40,063 nucleotides of DNA. Source: Aquificota bacterium (GTDB lineage: Bacteria; Aquificota; Aquificia; Aquificales; Aquificaceae). This document shows positions 16,504 to 24,540 of this stretch, one piece after another. The stretch is taken from positions 1-40,063 of the forward strand of contig JAUQQK010000014.1 in the NCBI GenBank assembly GCA_030549905.1, in the 5' to 3' direction. The notes beneath the pieces were generated by a model. It saw only the letters and a program-made list of their open reading frames with translations. It was not told the origin of the DNA and did no database searches. Position 1 is the first letter of the stretch; each line of letters starts with the position of its first letter. Both the position numbers and the translations under genes were made by a program.

Positions 16504-19463
16504 CAGGATGAAACCACTTCAAAGACTAACTGACCGTCCTTGAGGTCTGCTTTTACTTTCTGACCATCCTTTACCTCACCTTTGATTATAAGATTTGCAA
16601 GGGGTGTTTCTAAGTGCTTCTGAAGGGTTCTCTTCAAGGGTCTTGCACCGTAAGCGGGGTCGTAGCCGAGCCTTACAAGGTGTTCCTTTGCGGAAGGTGT
16701 TAGCTCTAAGCTTATGTTTCTTTCCGCAAGCCTTTTGTTTATGCTCGCCACAAGCAGGTCTATTATCTGGAACAGCTCCTTCATGGTGAGGGGCTTAAAT
16801 ACTATCACCTCGTCTATCCTGTTTAGAAACTCAGGTCTAAAGTGGTATTTTAGCTCTTCCAAAACCTTTTCCTTTGCCCTTTCAAACTCTTTCTGCACCT
16901 TCTCCTCGTCCGCATCCACAGGAATGGAAAGAAGATACTGAGAGCCTATGTTGGAGGTCATGATTATCACCGTGTTTCTAAAATCCACCGTCCTGCCGTG
17001 AGAGTCTGTGAGCCTTCCATCGTCCAGCACCTGTAAAAAGAGGTCAAAGACCCTCGGATGTGCCTTTTCCACCTCGTCAAGCAGGATTACTGAGTAGGGC
17101 TTTCTCCTTACCGCCTCTGTGAGCTTTCCACCCTCCTCGTATCCCACATAGCCCGGAGGTGCGCCTATAAGCTTTGCCACGCTGTGCTCTTCTTTGAATT
17201 CAGACATGTCAAGCCTTATTAGGGCATCTTCATCGCCAAAAAGGAGTTCAGCAAGAGCCTTGGAAAGCTCTGTCTTTCCAACACCTGTAGGACCCAGAAA
17301 GAGGAAGCTGGCTATGGGTCTCTTGGGGTCCTTTAGCCCAGCCCTTGCCCTTCTTATGGCTTCAGATACTGCCACCACCGCATGCTCCTGGTCTATAACC
17401 CTCCTGTGAAGCTCTTCCTCAAGTTTTAATAGCCTTTGCATTTCTTCTTCCTTCAACTTTGAGACAGGTATGCCCGTCCATTCTGAGACCACCTGAGCCA
17501 CATCGTCCCAGCCTACTACAAGCTCCTGAGCCTTTTTTGCTTCAAGCTCTTTTAGTTCCTTTTCTAACTTCACCTTTTCTATCTTCAGGTTTGCCTCCCT
17601 CTCATAATCTCCTCTTTCAGAAGCCTTTATTATCTCCTGGTCAAGCTCCTCCATCTTTTTCTTTATCTCAGAGAGCTTTGCTTCCACTCCACCCACTTTA
17701 GAAAGTAGCTCCTGCTTTTCCTTTTCAAGCTGAACCCTTTTAATCTTCAGCTGGGCTTCCTTCTCATAATTGCCCTCAAGGTAAGCCTTCTGAATCTCTT
17801 CTTCCAGAGACCTGAGCTTCCTTTCTATTTCCTGCACCTCTGGGGGCAGGGCTACCACCGAGAGCTTCTTTCTGGCGGAAGCCTGGTCTAAAGCATCTAT
17901 TGCCTTGTCGGGCAGTTTTCTAAAGGTCACGTATCTTCTCGTTAGCTTTACCGCCGCTTCTATGGCTTCGTCGGATATCTTCACCTTGTGGTGTTGCTCG
18001 AGCTTTGGTCTAAGACCTTTGAGTATCTCTATGGTCTCTTCTTCAGTAGGCTCATCTACGTATATGGGCTGGAACCTCCTTTCTAAGGCAGGGTCCTTCT
18101 CTATGTATTTTCTGTATTCGTCCACCGTGGTGGCACCTATTACCCTTATCTCTCCTCTTGCCAGAGCTGGCTTTAGCATGTTGCCCGCATCGACCGCACC
18201 TTCCGCCTTTCCTGCACCCACTATGGTGTGTATCTCATCTATGAAGAGAATCACATTGCCTTTTTGCTTTACCTCTTCAAGTAAGCTTTTGAGCCTTTCT
18301 TCAAACTCACCCCTGTATTTAGAGCCTGCAAGCATAGAACCCATGTCTACAGAGATTATTTCCTTGTCCTGAAGCTCTGTGGGGACTTCCTTATTCACAA
18401 TTCTTTGAGCAAGCCCTTCCACTATGGCAGTCTTTCCAACTCCTGGGTCTCCCACCAGCACCGGATTATTCTTTGTGCGTCTTAAAAGCACTTCAATAAC
18501 CTGATTTATTTCCCTTTCCCTGCCTATGACAGGGTCCAGTTTGCCTTCCTTTGCAAGCTGGGTTAGGTTTGTGCCGAACCGCTCAAGGGCTGATTTGTCC
18601 TCTTCCCTTAGTTCCTGAGCCACATCCTTCATCTTTTCACCTCCTGTAAGGTCTTCTAATATCTTACCTCCTATAGTATCCTTTGCCTCTATAAGGCTTG
18701 CGGATATGTGATAGGGCTCCACCTGAGAAAGCCCTTCAGACACAGCCTTATCCTGAGCCTTCTCAAGAACCCTTATTAGGTTTTGAGAGTAGTCAAAGGC
18801 AGGCTCTTTTCCAAAGACAATTTTGCCCACCGCTTCTATGACCCTTTCGGGCGACAGTCCAAGCTCCTTTACCTGCTCCACAAGGTTTGAGCTTTCTAAA
18901 GCCTTCCTGACAAGTCCATCTATGCTAAGCCTGTTTTCTAAAAAGGCTTTTACATCCTCTGGCTTAAAGACAGTGGAAAGGCTTCTTTCTACACCTTCTA
19001 ACTGACTTTTATAGTTGCCTTCAAGCCTTTCAAGGCGAGAAAGCTCCACCTGAAGCTCTTGATAGCTCCAGTAGTCTCCATATCTTCTTGCCCTTTCAAG
19101 CTCCTGCCTTATTTTCTCCTTTGCCTTCCTTATTTTCTCAAACTCTATCTGCACCTGTCCTATATCGGACTTTACCTGCATTATCTTGCTTCTTAGGTCT
19201 ATGAGGTATTTGGCTTCCTGCTCCACCGCCTTAGAGATTTGAGAAGATAGCTTTTCTAAATACTCAGACACCTTTTTATATACTTCCTTTGCATCTATGC
19301 CCCTCTTTTCAAGGTACTTGGATAGTGGAGATTTTTCATCCTGTAAGAAGGCAAGGAGAAGGTGGTCCGTATCCACCTTGTTGTCCCCCTTTGACCTGGC
19401 TATCTGTTTTGCCTTTTCCAAGTATTCCAAGGACTTCTTTGAAAGCAGGTTCTCACTAAACAT
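16503..19463 (-). CDS. clpB: ClpB disaggregase with an enlarged N-terminal domain
   Basis: The 986-residue protein is well above the usual ~860. It is a hexameric AAA+ chaperone that threads aggregated proteins with DnaK help. Two Clp_N half-repeats are seen at about 1-70 and 224-272. Between them is an insertion of about 150 residues rich in heptads (75-165 strongly coiled-coil). Then come NBD1 with GDPGVGKT (339-346) and [10 protein letters not shown], the middle coiled-coil M domain with two KEAQLKI/REANLKI-like repeats, NBD2 with GPTGVGKT (about 724-731), and a C-terminal D2-small domain. No ClpP-binding IGF/L loop was noticed. The start has AGGAGGT at good spacing and a consensus-like promoter. 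Confidence 0.95.
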   Translation of the reverse strand: MFSENLLSKKSLEYLEKAKQIARSKGDNKVDTDHLLLAFLQDEKSPLSKYLEKRGIDAKEVYKKVSEYLEKLSSQISKAVEQEAKYLIDLRSKIMQVKSDIGQVQIEFEKIRKAKEKIRQELERARRYGDYWSYQELQVELSRLERLEGNYKSQLEGVERSLSTVFKPEDVKAFLENRLSIDGLVRKALESSNLVEQVKELGLSPERVIEAVGKIVFGKEPAFDYSQNLIRVLEKAQDKAVSEGLSQVEPYHISASLIEAKDTIGGKILEDLTGGEKMKDVAQELREEDKSALERFGTNLTQLAKEGKLDPVIGREREINQVIEVLLRRTKNNPVLVGDPGVGKTAIVEGLAQRIVNKEVPTELQDKEIISVDMGSMLAGSKYRGEFEERLKSLLEEVKQKGNVILFIDEIHTIVGAGKAEGAVDAGNMLKPALARGEIRVIGATTVDEYRKYIEKDPALERRFQPIYVDEPTEEETIEILKGLRPKLEQHHKVKISDEAIEAAVKLTRRYVTFRKLPDKAIDALDQASARKKLSVVALPPEVQEIERKLRSLEEEIQKAYLEGNYEKEAQLKIKRVQLEKEKQELLSKVGGVEAKLSEIKKKMEELDQEIIKASERGDYEREANLKIEKVKLEKELKELEAKKAQELVVGWDDVAQVVSEWTGIPVSKLKEEEMQRLLKLEEELHRRVIDQEHAVVAVSEAIRRARAGLKDPKRPIASFLFLGPTGVGKTELSKALAELLFGDEDALIRLDMSEFKEEHSVAKLIGAPPGYVGYEEGGKLTEAVRRKPYSVILLDEVEKAHPRVFDLFLQVLDDGRLTDSHGRTVDFRNTVIIMTSNIGSQYLLSIPVDADEEKVQKEFERAKEKVLEELKYHFRPEFLNRIDEVIVFKPLTMKELFQIIDLLVASINKRLAERNISLELTPSAKEHLVRLGYDPAYGARPLKRTLQKHLETPLANLIIKGEVKDGQKVKADLKDGQLVFEVVSS

Positions 19464-19493
19464 ACCAACCTCCTAAATTTGATATTGTTATTT

Positions 19494-19521
19494 ATAATAT
19501 GCTTTAGTTTCTTATTGTCAA
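19494..19521 (-). promoter_or_regulatory. clpB promoter, sigma-70 type
   Basis: Minus strand: TTGACA (19521-19516), 16 bp, TATTAT (19499-19494). A 30-nt leader with AGGAGGT precedes the clpB ATG. No CIRCE element or sigma-32-like box is present. Confidence 0.7.
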
Positions 19522-19547
19522 GTATTAACGGTAGGAATGCACCAGTA

Positions 19548-19725
19548 AAGACTTAACAAAGGGGGTGGCTTATAATAGATTACCCCAGGTATAAGCTAAA
19601 ATACAAAGGATTGAACTGTCTCCGCTTTGCTTAAAAAGGTGATTTTTGTTAAGACAAAGATTGTACTCAAACAGGTGCCCGTGGAAGTGGAGGTAAGCAT
19701 AAGCAAACGATGGGAGAAGGGTTAA
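19548..19725 (+). other. Intergenic stretch with a possible promoter and a very short reading frame
   Basis: AAGACT (19548-19553), 17 bp and a perfect TATAAT (19571-19576) form a plausible plus-strand promoter. No long gene follows. A short frame from TTG 19627 or GTG 19639 to TAA 19723-19725 would encode about 29-33 residues rich in Lys and Val (ending SISKRWEKG). It could be a small protein, a gene remnant, or a transcript antisense to the 3' end of the LuxR-type gene. No family was recognised. Confidence 0.25.
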
Positions 19726-21023
19726 GTAGCCTGCTCTTTACTGTGTTCTTCCTGCCATTTTTTGTAAGATTCTTCCAAACCTTCTCTTGCCATGTTTAAT
19801 TTTTCCATAGCTCGCCTGCAGTGTTGCCTCACACTTGAAACAGATATAAACATCTCCTCCGCAATTTCCTTATAGCTTTTGCCCTTAAGTATGTGCGTTA
19901 GCACTTCTAACTCCTTAGTAGAAAGCCTTTTCCTGTCAGCATCCATACAGTGAAGCATCTCCTGAAGAAATTCAAGCTCAGGGCTTGAATGCTTTTCCTC
20001 TTGATTTATAGGTTCTTCCTGAAGCTCATTTTGAACCTCCTGTTCTACTCTTTCCTCTTGAGCAGGCTTTACCGCATAAAGCTTATAAAGCACATAAGCT
20101 ATTAAAGCAAGATTACCGACCATAAGAAGGAAGCTTATGTGTAAGCTCAACTTTGCCAGCAGATAGCCTGAGAGTATAGCAAGACATACGGTTCCAAAAC
20201 CCACTGGAAAGGCTTTGAGAGGATTTCTTATTTTCATTAGGCTGTATAGTAAATAAGTGTCAGTAAAGCCAAAAGCCATCTGCATGAGGAACATTACTAA
20301 ATTTAAAGACACAGCCATCTGTATATGCATAAGAGAAAAAGAAAAAGCAAAACATAGAACTGCTATATGCAAAAGATAACCTTCTTTTAAGCCCTTTGAA
20401 ATAACAAAATATGCAATAGCAACCGCAATAGCATAAAAAACCACCTCAATACCCAAAAAATAAGCCTTCTCTGAATAGTAAGACATAATACCTCTATACA
20501 TAAGACCACCTGTTATGTAGAGAAGGAATATACCAACCAAAAACTGCAAAGAAACACCCTGTTTATCCACATCCGACATAAACAAATTTATAGGCTTATA
20601 CAAACTAACCAAAGGAAGAAGACTTATAAGGAACATCTTATACATATCTTGGAAAGGAGAGAGCATAAGCAAGAGAACACCCACATTACCCAACGCCAGA
20701 CCAAGCAAAGACCATACCCTTACATTCTCACTCAGAATATACCCCACAAGCACCGCCAGAAAGGAAGAAAAAAAGCCAAGCAAGAACATCAGCAAGCCTT
20801 TAAAAGGAAAAAAGTAGAAGAAAAAGGTAAGCAAAGAAGAAACACCAACAAAAGGAAAAGCAAGCCTGTAAAAAACATAGTTATAGTAGTAAATAAGACC
20901 AAAGCCAACCATGTGTCCTGTAAGGAAATAAGGCAAAAGGTCTAAGTCTTTTAGCAAAAAGCCCGCCATAGGGAAGGATATAAGCCATAACACAAAACCC
21001 ACAAGACTTACAAAACCAAACAT
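19722..21023 (-). CDS. Membrane-embedded LuxR-type transcription factor (12-TM MFS-like sensor + HTH)
   Basis: The 433-residue protein has about twelve hydrophobic segments in residues 1-325, arranged like an MFS or related sensor domain. An acidic, Gln-rich cytoplasmic linker (about 328-360) follows, then a LuxR/GerE helix-turn-helix (365-412; KELEVLTHILKGKSYKEIAE, then SVSSVRQHCRRAMEKL). Such one-piece membrane regulators are best known from Eggerthella-type actinobacteria, where they control neighbouring genes in response to small molecules. Here the gene is divergent from a surface lipoprotein, and the space between holds a repeat array that is the obvious target. The ligand is unknown. 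A TATAAT lies 11 nt upstream of the start, so the leader is very short. Confidence 0.85.
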   Translation of the reverse strand: MFGFVSLVGFVLWLISFPMAGFLLKDLDLLPYFLTGHMVGFGLIYYYNYVFYRLAFPFVGVSSLLTFFFYFFPFKGLLMFLLGFFSSFLAVLVGYILSENVRVWSLLGLALGNVGVLLLMLSPFQDMYKMFLISLLPLVSLYKPINLFMSDVDKQGVSLQFLVGIFLLYITGGLMYRGIMSYYSEKAYFLGIEVVFYAIAVAIAYFVISKGLKEGYLLHIAVLCFAFSFSLMHIQMAVSLNLVMFLMQMAFGFTDTYLLYSLMKIRNPLKAFPVGFGTVCLAILSGYLLAKLSLHISFLLMVGNLALIAYVLYKLYAVKPAQEERVEQEVQNELQEEPINQEEKHSSPELEFLQEMLHCMDADRKRLSTKELEVLTHILKGKSYKEIAEEMFISVSSVRQHCRRAMEKLNMAREGLEESYKKWQEEHSKEQAT

Positions 21024-21034
21024 AAAAAACCCCC

Positions 21035-21040
21035 ATTATA
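21035..21040 (-). promoter_or_regulatory. -10 element of the membrane LuxR gene
   Basis: A perfect TATAAT reads on minus (21040-21035), 11 nt before the ATG. There is no -35 consensus at 16-18 bp. That position is taken by repeat site 1 of the TGYGACA array (21052-21058), which suggests activator dependence or autoregulation. Confidence 0.5.
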
Positions 21041-21051
21041 CATTTTAACCC

Positions 21052-21152
21052 TGTCACAGGGGCATGTGTATTTTGTCGCAGGGGGTATGCGACAAGGGGT
21101 GTGACAAACCCTGCGACAAGCCCTGCGACAAAAATGCGACAAAGATGCGACT
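21052..21152. repeat. Array of eight TGYGACA(A) sites between divergent genes, probable operator
   Basis: Sites start at 21052 and 21074 (inverted, read as TGTCRCA), then 21088, 21100, 21112, 21124, 21135 and 21146 (direct). The direct sites are 12, 12, 12, 11 and 11 bp apart, close to one helix turn. Site 1 is centred in the palindrome CCCTGT-C-ACAGGG (21049-21061). Sites 2 and 3 form an 8-bp perfect inverted repeat with a 7-nt centre (21073-21095). The last site runs into the -35 TTGACA of the lipoprotein gene. The layout looks like multimeric binding of an activator upstream of -35; the adjacent LuxR-type protein is the natural candidate. Confidence 0.75.
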
Positions 21153-21181
21153 TGACAAGCTCCCCCACATACAGCTACCTT
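21152..21181 (+). promoter_or_regulatory. Promoter of the surface lipoprotein gene
   Basis: A perfect -35 TTGACA (21152-21157) overlaps the last repeat of the array, with a weak -10 TACCTT (21176-21181) after 18 bp. A weak -10 together with upstream sites fits positive control. The gene itself has AGGGAGG (21198-21204), 7 nt before the ATG. Confidence 0.5.
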
Positions 21182-21211
21182 ATTCCAATAAGCATGTAGG
21201 GAGGAACTGCC

Positions 21212-23887
21212 ATGAAGCTAAGAGATTTATTGGCTACATGCCTGATAGCCCTGCTGGCAATCCTGTCAGGGTGCGGTGGAGGTTCTTCTTCTGGTCCCCT
21301 TGAGGGACTGCGGACTGCTCTGTTTGGAAACAAGAACCTAAAGGTTCAAAGTATCATACCATCCTCATGGGCTATTTCCTATGGAGGAGGTCCATCTGGT
21401 TTCTTCTCGTCTCCACTTGACTATGAAGAATATGCATATGCTATTCAGGAAACAAGTGACAATGGGTACATAGTAGCTGGAAGTGAAGAATCTTTCAGCG
21501 GTGGCGTTAAAGATGTCTGGATATTGAAGCTTGACCAAGATGGAAATGTTGTTTGGCAGAATAGATATGGCGGTGATGGCGATGATATAGCCTATTCAAT
21601 CCAGCAGACATCAGATGGTGGATACATAGTTGCAGGGTGCACGAGTTCATTTACTCAATACGAACATGCATGGATCCTAAAGCTTAATGCTAACGGTGAC
21701 ATAGAATGGGGAAAGGCTTATGGTAGAAGCGACTCTTCTACTTGTGTTTACTCAGTACAGCAAACGGATGATGGTTATATAGCAGTTGGATGGATAGGTT
21801 TTTCTAGTGTGGGTGATGGCTCTACTCTTATCATAAAACTTGACCAGTCTGGGAACTTAGTTTGGGAAAAGGTTTACGGAAGAGATGGTGGAGCTAATTC
21901 AGTTATTTATGCTAAGGCAATCCAAAGGACTTTAGATAGTGGATACATAATAGCTGGATATACGTTTGCAAACCAGTCGCCAACAAATTATGACGTTTGG
22001 ATCCTAAAAATAGATGCTGACGGCAATAAACAATGGGAAAGGTTCTATGGTGGGGCAGGAGAAGACTATGCTTATTCTATTCAACAGATATCAAATAACG
22101 AATATGTATTGGCTGGGATGACAACCTCTTTCGGTGCTGGCAATGCCGATGCTTTTGTGCTTAAGATTGATGGAAACGGAAATTTAATATGGTTTAAGAC
22201 CTACGGGGGAACAGGTTATGATTCCGCATATTCCCTTCAGAAAACTTCAGATGGTGGCTACATAGTGGCTGGATATACAAGTTCATTTGGCTTAGCTCCT
22301 CCTGACTTGTGGATATTTAAGCTTAACCAAGATGGGGACGTATTATGGGGGAAAACTTATGGTAGCAGTGTAGGCTGGACAACAGAGGAGGGGGCCTACG
22401 CCGTTCGAGAAACAATTGATGGTCATTATATAGTAGCTGGTTATACAAAAACTTTTGGAAAAGGTAATTCTTATGATATGTGGATACTAAAAGTTGATTC
22501 TGGGGGTAATGTTCAAGGTTGTAGTATTATGAGTGCATCAAATATAGTTGTTAAGACAGTAACTACAGACATATCTCTTAGTGGTCAATCTATACTTGAA
22601 CAGAACCCAGTAATTTCTTCTATTGTTGATACTTCTAACCTTGCACAAGTCAATCCAACGTATGTGCAAGGATACGAGGTGTGCTTCTATCCAAAATATA
22701 CCCTGAACATCAATAGAATGGGTACAGGTATCGGTTCTGTATCAAGTGATGATCTTTTAATTATGTGTTCGCCTGTGATGCAAGACTGCACCCAGCAATA
22801 TAGACAAAATGTTTTAGTTACCTTACAAGCTTATGCATCCAACGACTCCGTCTTTTCAGGTTGGGGTGGAGATTGTCAGAGCTGTGGAACAAATACCACA
22901 TGTCAGATAACCATGGATTCAAACAAAACATGCACAGCAACATTTAATCAGTTACCACCTAACAATCCTCCTGTTATAAATAGCAATAGCTTCGTTGCTA
23001 ATCCAAACTCAGGAACAGCACCATTGCAAGTCACATTCAGCTGGAACATATCAGACCCAGATAACGACACGCTTACCTGCAAGCTTGATGTAAATGGTGA
23101 TAATACCATTGACTACACAATAAACAACTGCACAAGCCAGAGCACGCAAACCCACACCTACAACACACCAGGCACATACACAGCAAAGCTAATAGTAGAT
23201 GATGGAAGAGGTGGAACAGCCAGTGCAACATATAACATAACAGTAAGTCAGGCTACTGGTGGCGGAAGTAGTGGTTCTGGCGGAGGTACTGGAGGTGGTG
23301 GCACTGGCGGGGGTGGTGGCGGACCAATAGTAATACCACCCCCAGAGACACCCACCACACCACCCGCAGACACAGCCACCACCAGCTCACCATCAGGAGG
23401 CAACATATCTGTGCAGGTAACAGGTGGCACCTTTACACAACAACCTACCACCATAACCAACATACCCGCACCACCCAACAACGGCACCACACCACACGGA
23501 GCTATAACCTTCACAGTACAGCTTGCACAAGGACAGACACAGATAAACGTGAGCATAACCTTCCCCAGCATACCAGCCAACGCACAGTTTTATAAGCTCA
23601 TAAACGGCAATTACATACCCTTCACACCCACCATAAGTGGCAATACGATAAGCTTTACCGTTGTGGATAACGGACAGCTTGATGCAAACAGTCAGGCTGG
23701 TGTGATAGGCGACCCTGTTGTGATGGTGGTTCCACAGCAACAAAGTGGAGGTAGTGGCACAGGTGGTAGCACTGTAGGAGGAGGTGGAGGAGGTTGTTCT
23801 ATGGGTGGTGGAGCATCACCTGTTAATAGTCTTATGTGGCTTCTTGTGCCTGCAAGCGTGCTTCTACGGAGGCTAAGAAGAAGGTAA
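21212..23887 (+). CDS. Large surface lipoprotein: seven-repeat propeller, PKD, choice-of-anchor U-like domain, C-terminal sorting tail
   Basis: The 891-residue protein begins with a lipoprotein signal (lipobox LSGC, Cys21). Residues about 50-470 hold seven ~55-residue repeats (consensus AYSIQQTSDGGYIVAG ... WILKLDxxGNVxWxKxYG), probably a seven-bladed beta-propeller. About 495-580 is a Cys-containing InlB-B-like repeat (VFSGWGGDC, then CTATFN). About 585-680 is a PKD domain (GTAPLQVTFSW, DPDNDTLTCKLDVNGD, GTYTAKLIVDDG). A Gly-rich then Pro/Thr-rich linker leads to a beta domain (about 729-843) resembling 'choice-of-anchor U'. The end is GGGG-CSMGGGASPVN (Cys862), a hydrophobic helix and RRLRRR, as in CTERM sorting signals. 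Function is probably adhesion or envelope structure; unproven. Confidence 0.85.
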   Translation: MKLRDLLATCLIALLAILSGCGGGSSSGPLEGLRTALFGNKNLKVQSIIPSSWAISYGGGPSGFFSSPLDYEEYAYAIQETSDNGYIVAGSEESFSGGVKDVWILKLDQDGNVVWQNRYGGDGDDIAYSIQQTSDGGYIVAGCTSSFTQYEHAWILKLNANGDIEWGKAYGRSDSSTCVYSVQQTDDGYIAVGWIGFSSVGDGSTLIIKLDQSGNLVWEKVYGRDGGANSVIYAKAIQRTLDSGYIIAGYTFANQSPTNYDVWILKIDADGNKQWERFYGGAGEDYAYSIQQISNNEYVLAGMTTSFGAGNADAFVLKIDGNGNLIWFKTYGGTGYDSAYSLQKTSDGGYIVAGYTSSFGLAPPDLWIFKLNQDGDVLWGKTYGSSVGWTTEEGAYAVRETIDGHYIVAGYTKTFGKGNSYDMWILKVDSGGNVQGCSIMSASNIVVKTVTTDISLSGQSILEQNPVISSIVDTSNLAQVNPTYVQGYEVCFYPKYTLNINRMGTGIGSVSSDDLLIMCSPVMQDCTQQYRQNVLVTLQAYASNDSVFSGWGGDCQSCGTNTTCQITMDSNKTCTATFNQLPPNNPPVINSNSFVANPNSGTAPLQVTFSWNISDPDNDTLTCKLDVNGDNTIDYTINNCTSQSTQTHTYNTPGTYTAKLIVDDGRGGTASATYNITVSQATGGGSSGSGGGTGGGGTGGGGGGPIVIPPPETPTTPPADTATTSSPSGGNISVQVTGGTFTQQPTTITNIPAPPNNGTTPHGAITFTVQLAQGQTQINVSITFPSIPANAQFYKLINGNYIPFTPTISGNTISFTVVDNGQLDANSQAGVIGDPVVMVVPQQQSGGSGTGGSTVGGGGGGCSMGGGASPVNSLMWLLVPASVLLRRLRRR

Positions 23888-23893
23888 GCTTTT

Positions 23894-23921
23894 AGCCCCC
23901 TTTTGGGGGCTTTCTTTTTTT
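23894..23921 (+). terminator. Intrinsic terminator of the lipoprotein gene
   Basis: AGCCCCC-TTTT-GGGGGCT (23894-23911) is a perfect 7-bp stem followed by a T-rich tract (TTTCTTTTTTTG) starting 7 nt after the stop codon. Confidence 0.92.
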
Positions 23922-23928
23922 GTTTTAT

Positions 23929-23981
23929 CCCTAAAAGTGGTTTGTGTTTAAAAACAGCAATACACTTATAGCTTTTTAGGG
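23929..23981. repeat. Inverted repeat between convergent genes
   Basis: CCCTAAAA (23929-23936) and TTTTAGGG (23974-23981) are perfect inverted copies. GTGT (23944-23947) and ACAC (23962-23965) nest inside. It lies between the lipoprotein terminator and the 3' end of the rrf2 gene. It may be a weak bidirectional terminator or a small palindromic repeat. Confidence 0.4.
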
Positions 23982-24030
23982 ATTTGTCCGTCTGGTTTAG
24001 AGCTAATGTGAAATGTGAAAATTTTTAGCG

Positions 24031-24474
24031 TTAACCCTGCATCTTTGCAACTTCATGCCTGTGCTTGCCTTCCACGTCCGCAAGCTCTGCTATTGTAGTA
24101 CTTGTGAGGTATTCAAGTATCTTTTCTCTGAGTTCTGTCCATTTATGATGCACCGTGCAGGGAGCGGTTTGCCATTCTTCACACCGTCCCGGTCTTAGGG
24201 CACAGTAATCTAACTTGTAGTCTTCGTCCAGGTATCTTATAACATCCATTATGGTTATCTGTTCGGGAGGTACCGCAAGGGTGAAGCCACCTGTTGGACC
24301 CTTGTAGGACTTCAGCACACGCTCCCTGGCGAGCTTATGGAATATCTTTGAAAGGAAGGGTTTTGGTATGCGCTGAGCCTCTGCGATTTCTTCCACCTTA
24401 ACGAGCCTGTCCCTGTTCAGGGCAAGGTATGCAAGGGCAAGCAGGGCATATTTTACAGTTTCTGAGTATATCAT
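24031..24474 (-). CDS. Rrf2-family Fe-S transcriptional regulator
   Basis: The protein is 147 residues from the chosen start (150 from an upstream ATG at 24483). The N-terminal winged helix is typical of Rrf2 (YALLALAYLALNRDRLVKVEEIAEA, PKPFLSKIFHKLARERVLKSYKGPTGGF). Three cysteines, in CALRPGRCEEWQTAPC (C-x6-C-x7-C), match the cluster-binding loop of IscR/NsrR/RsrR-like sensors. It therefore probably senses iron-sulfur status, redox state or NO. The start at 24474 is preferred because TATAAT (24488-24483) lies 8 nt before it, the leaderless pattern seen at other genes here. It is divergent from glnE. Target genes are unknown. Confidence 0.9.
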   Translation of the reverse strand: MIYSETVKYALLALAYLALNRDRLVKVEEIAEAQRIPKPFLSKIFHKLARERVLKSYKGPTGGFTLAVPPEQITIMDVIRYLDEDYKLDYCALRPGRCEEWQTAPCTVHHKWTELREKILEYLTSTTIAELADVEGKHRHEVAKMQG

Positions 24475-24482
24475 AATAAACA

Positions 24483-24534
24483 ATTATATACCTTAAAGTC
24501 CCTTTATGCAACCCATCCTCATAGCCATTAGAAT
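24483..24534. promoter_or_regulatory. Divergent promoters of rrf2 and glnE
   Basis: Minus: TTGCAT (24511-24506), 17 bp, TATAAT (24488-24483), 8 nt before the rrf2 ATG. Plus: TAGAAT (24529-24534), 6 nt before the glnE ATG at 24541. Neither gene has a Shine-Dalgarno. The shared 67-bp space is where autoregulation by the Rrf2 protein would act. Confidence 0.5.
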
Positions 24535-24540
24535 ATATGC

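Noticed and set aside
19494-19521. CIRCE/HrcA or sigma-32 control of clpB
   Set aside because: No TTAGCACTC-type inverted repeat or CCCCAT-type -10; the promoter looks like ordinary sigma-70.
21052-21152. CRISPR array or replication-origin iterons
   Set aside because: Repeat units are 7-8 bp with no unique ~30-bp spacers and no Cas genes; no dnaA/dnaN or DnaA boxes nearby.
23248-23580. Pro/Val-rich minus-strand frame inside the lipoprotein gene
   Set aside because: It mirrors the Gly-rich linker on the coding strand; low-complexity shadow.
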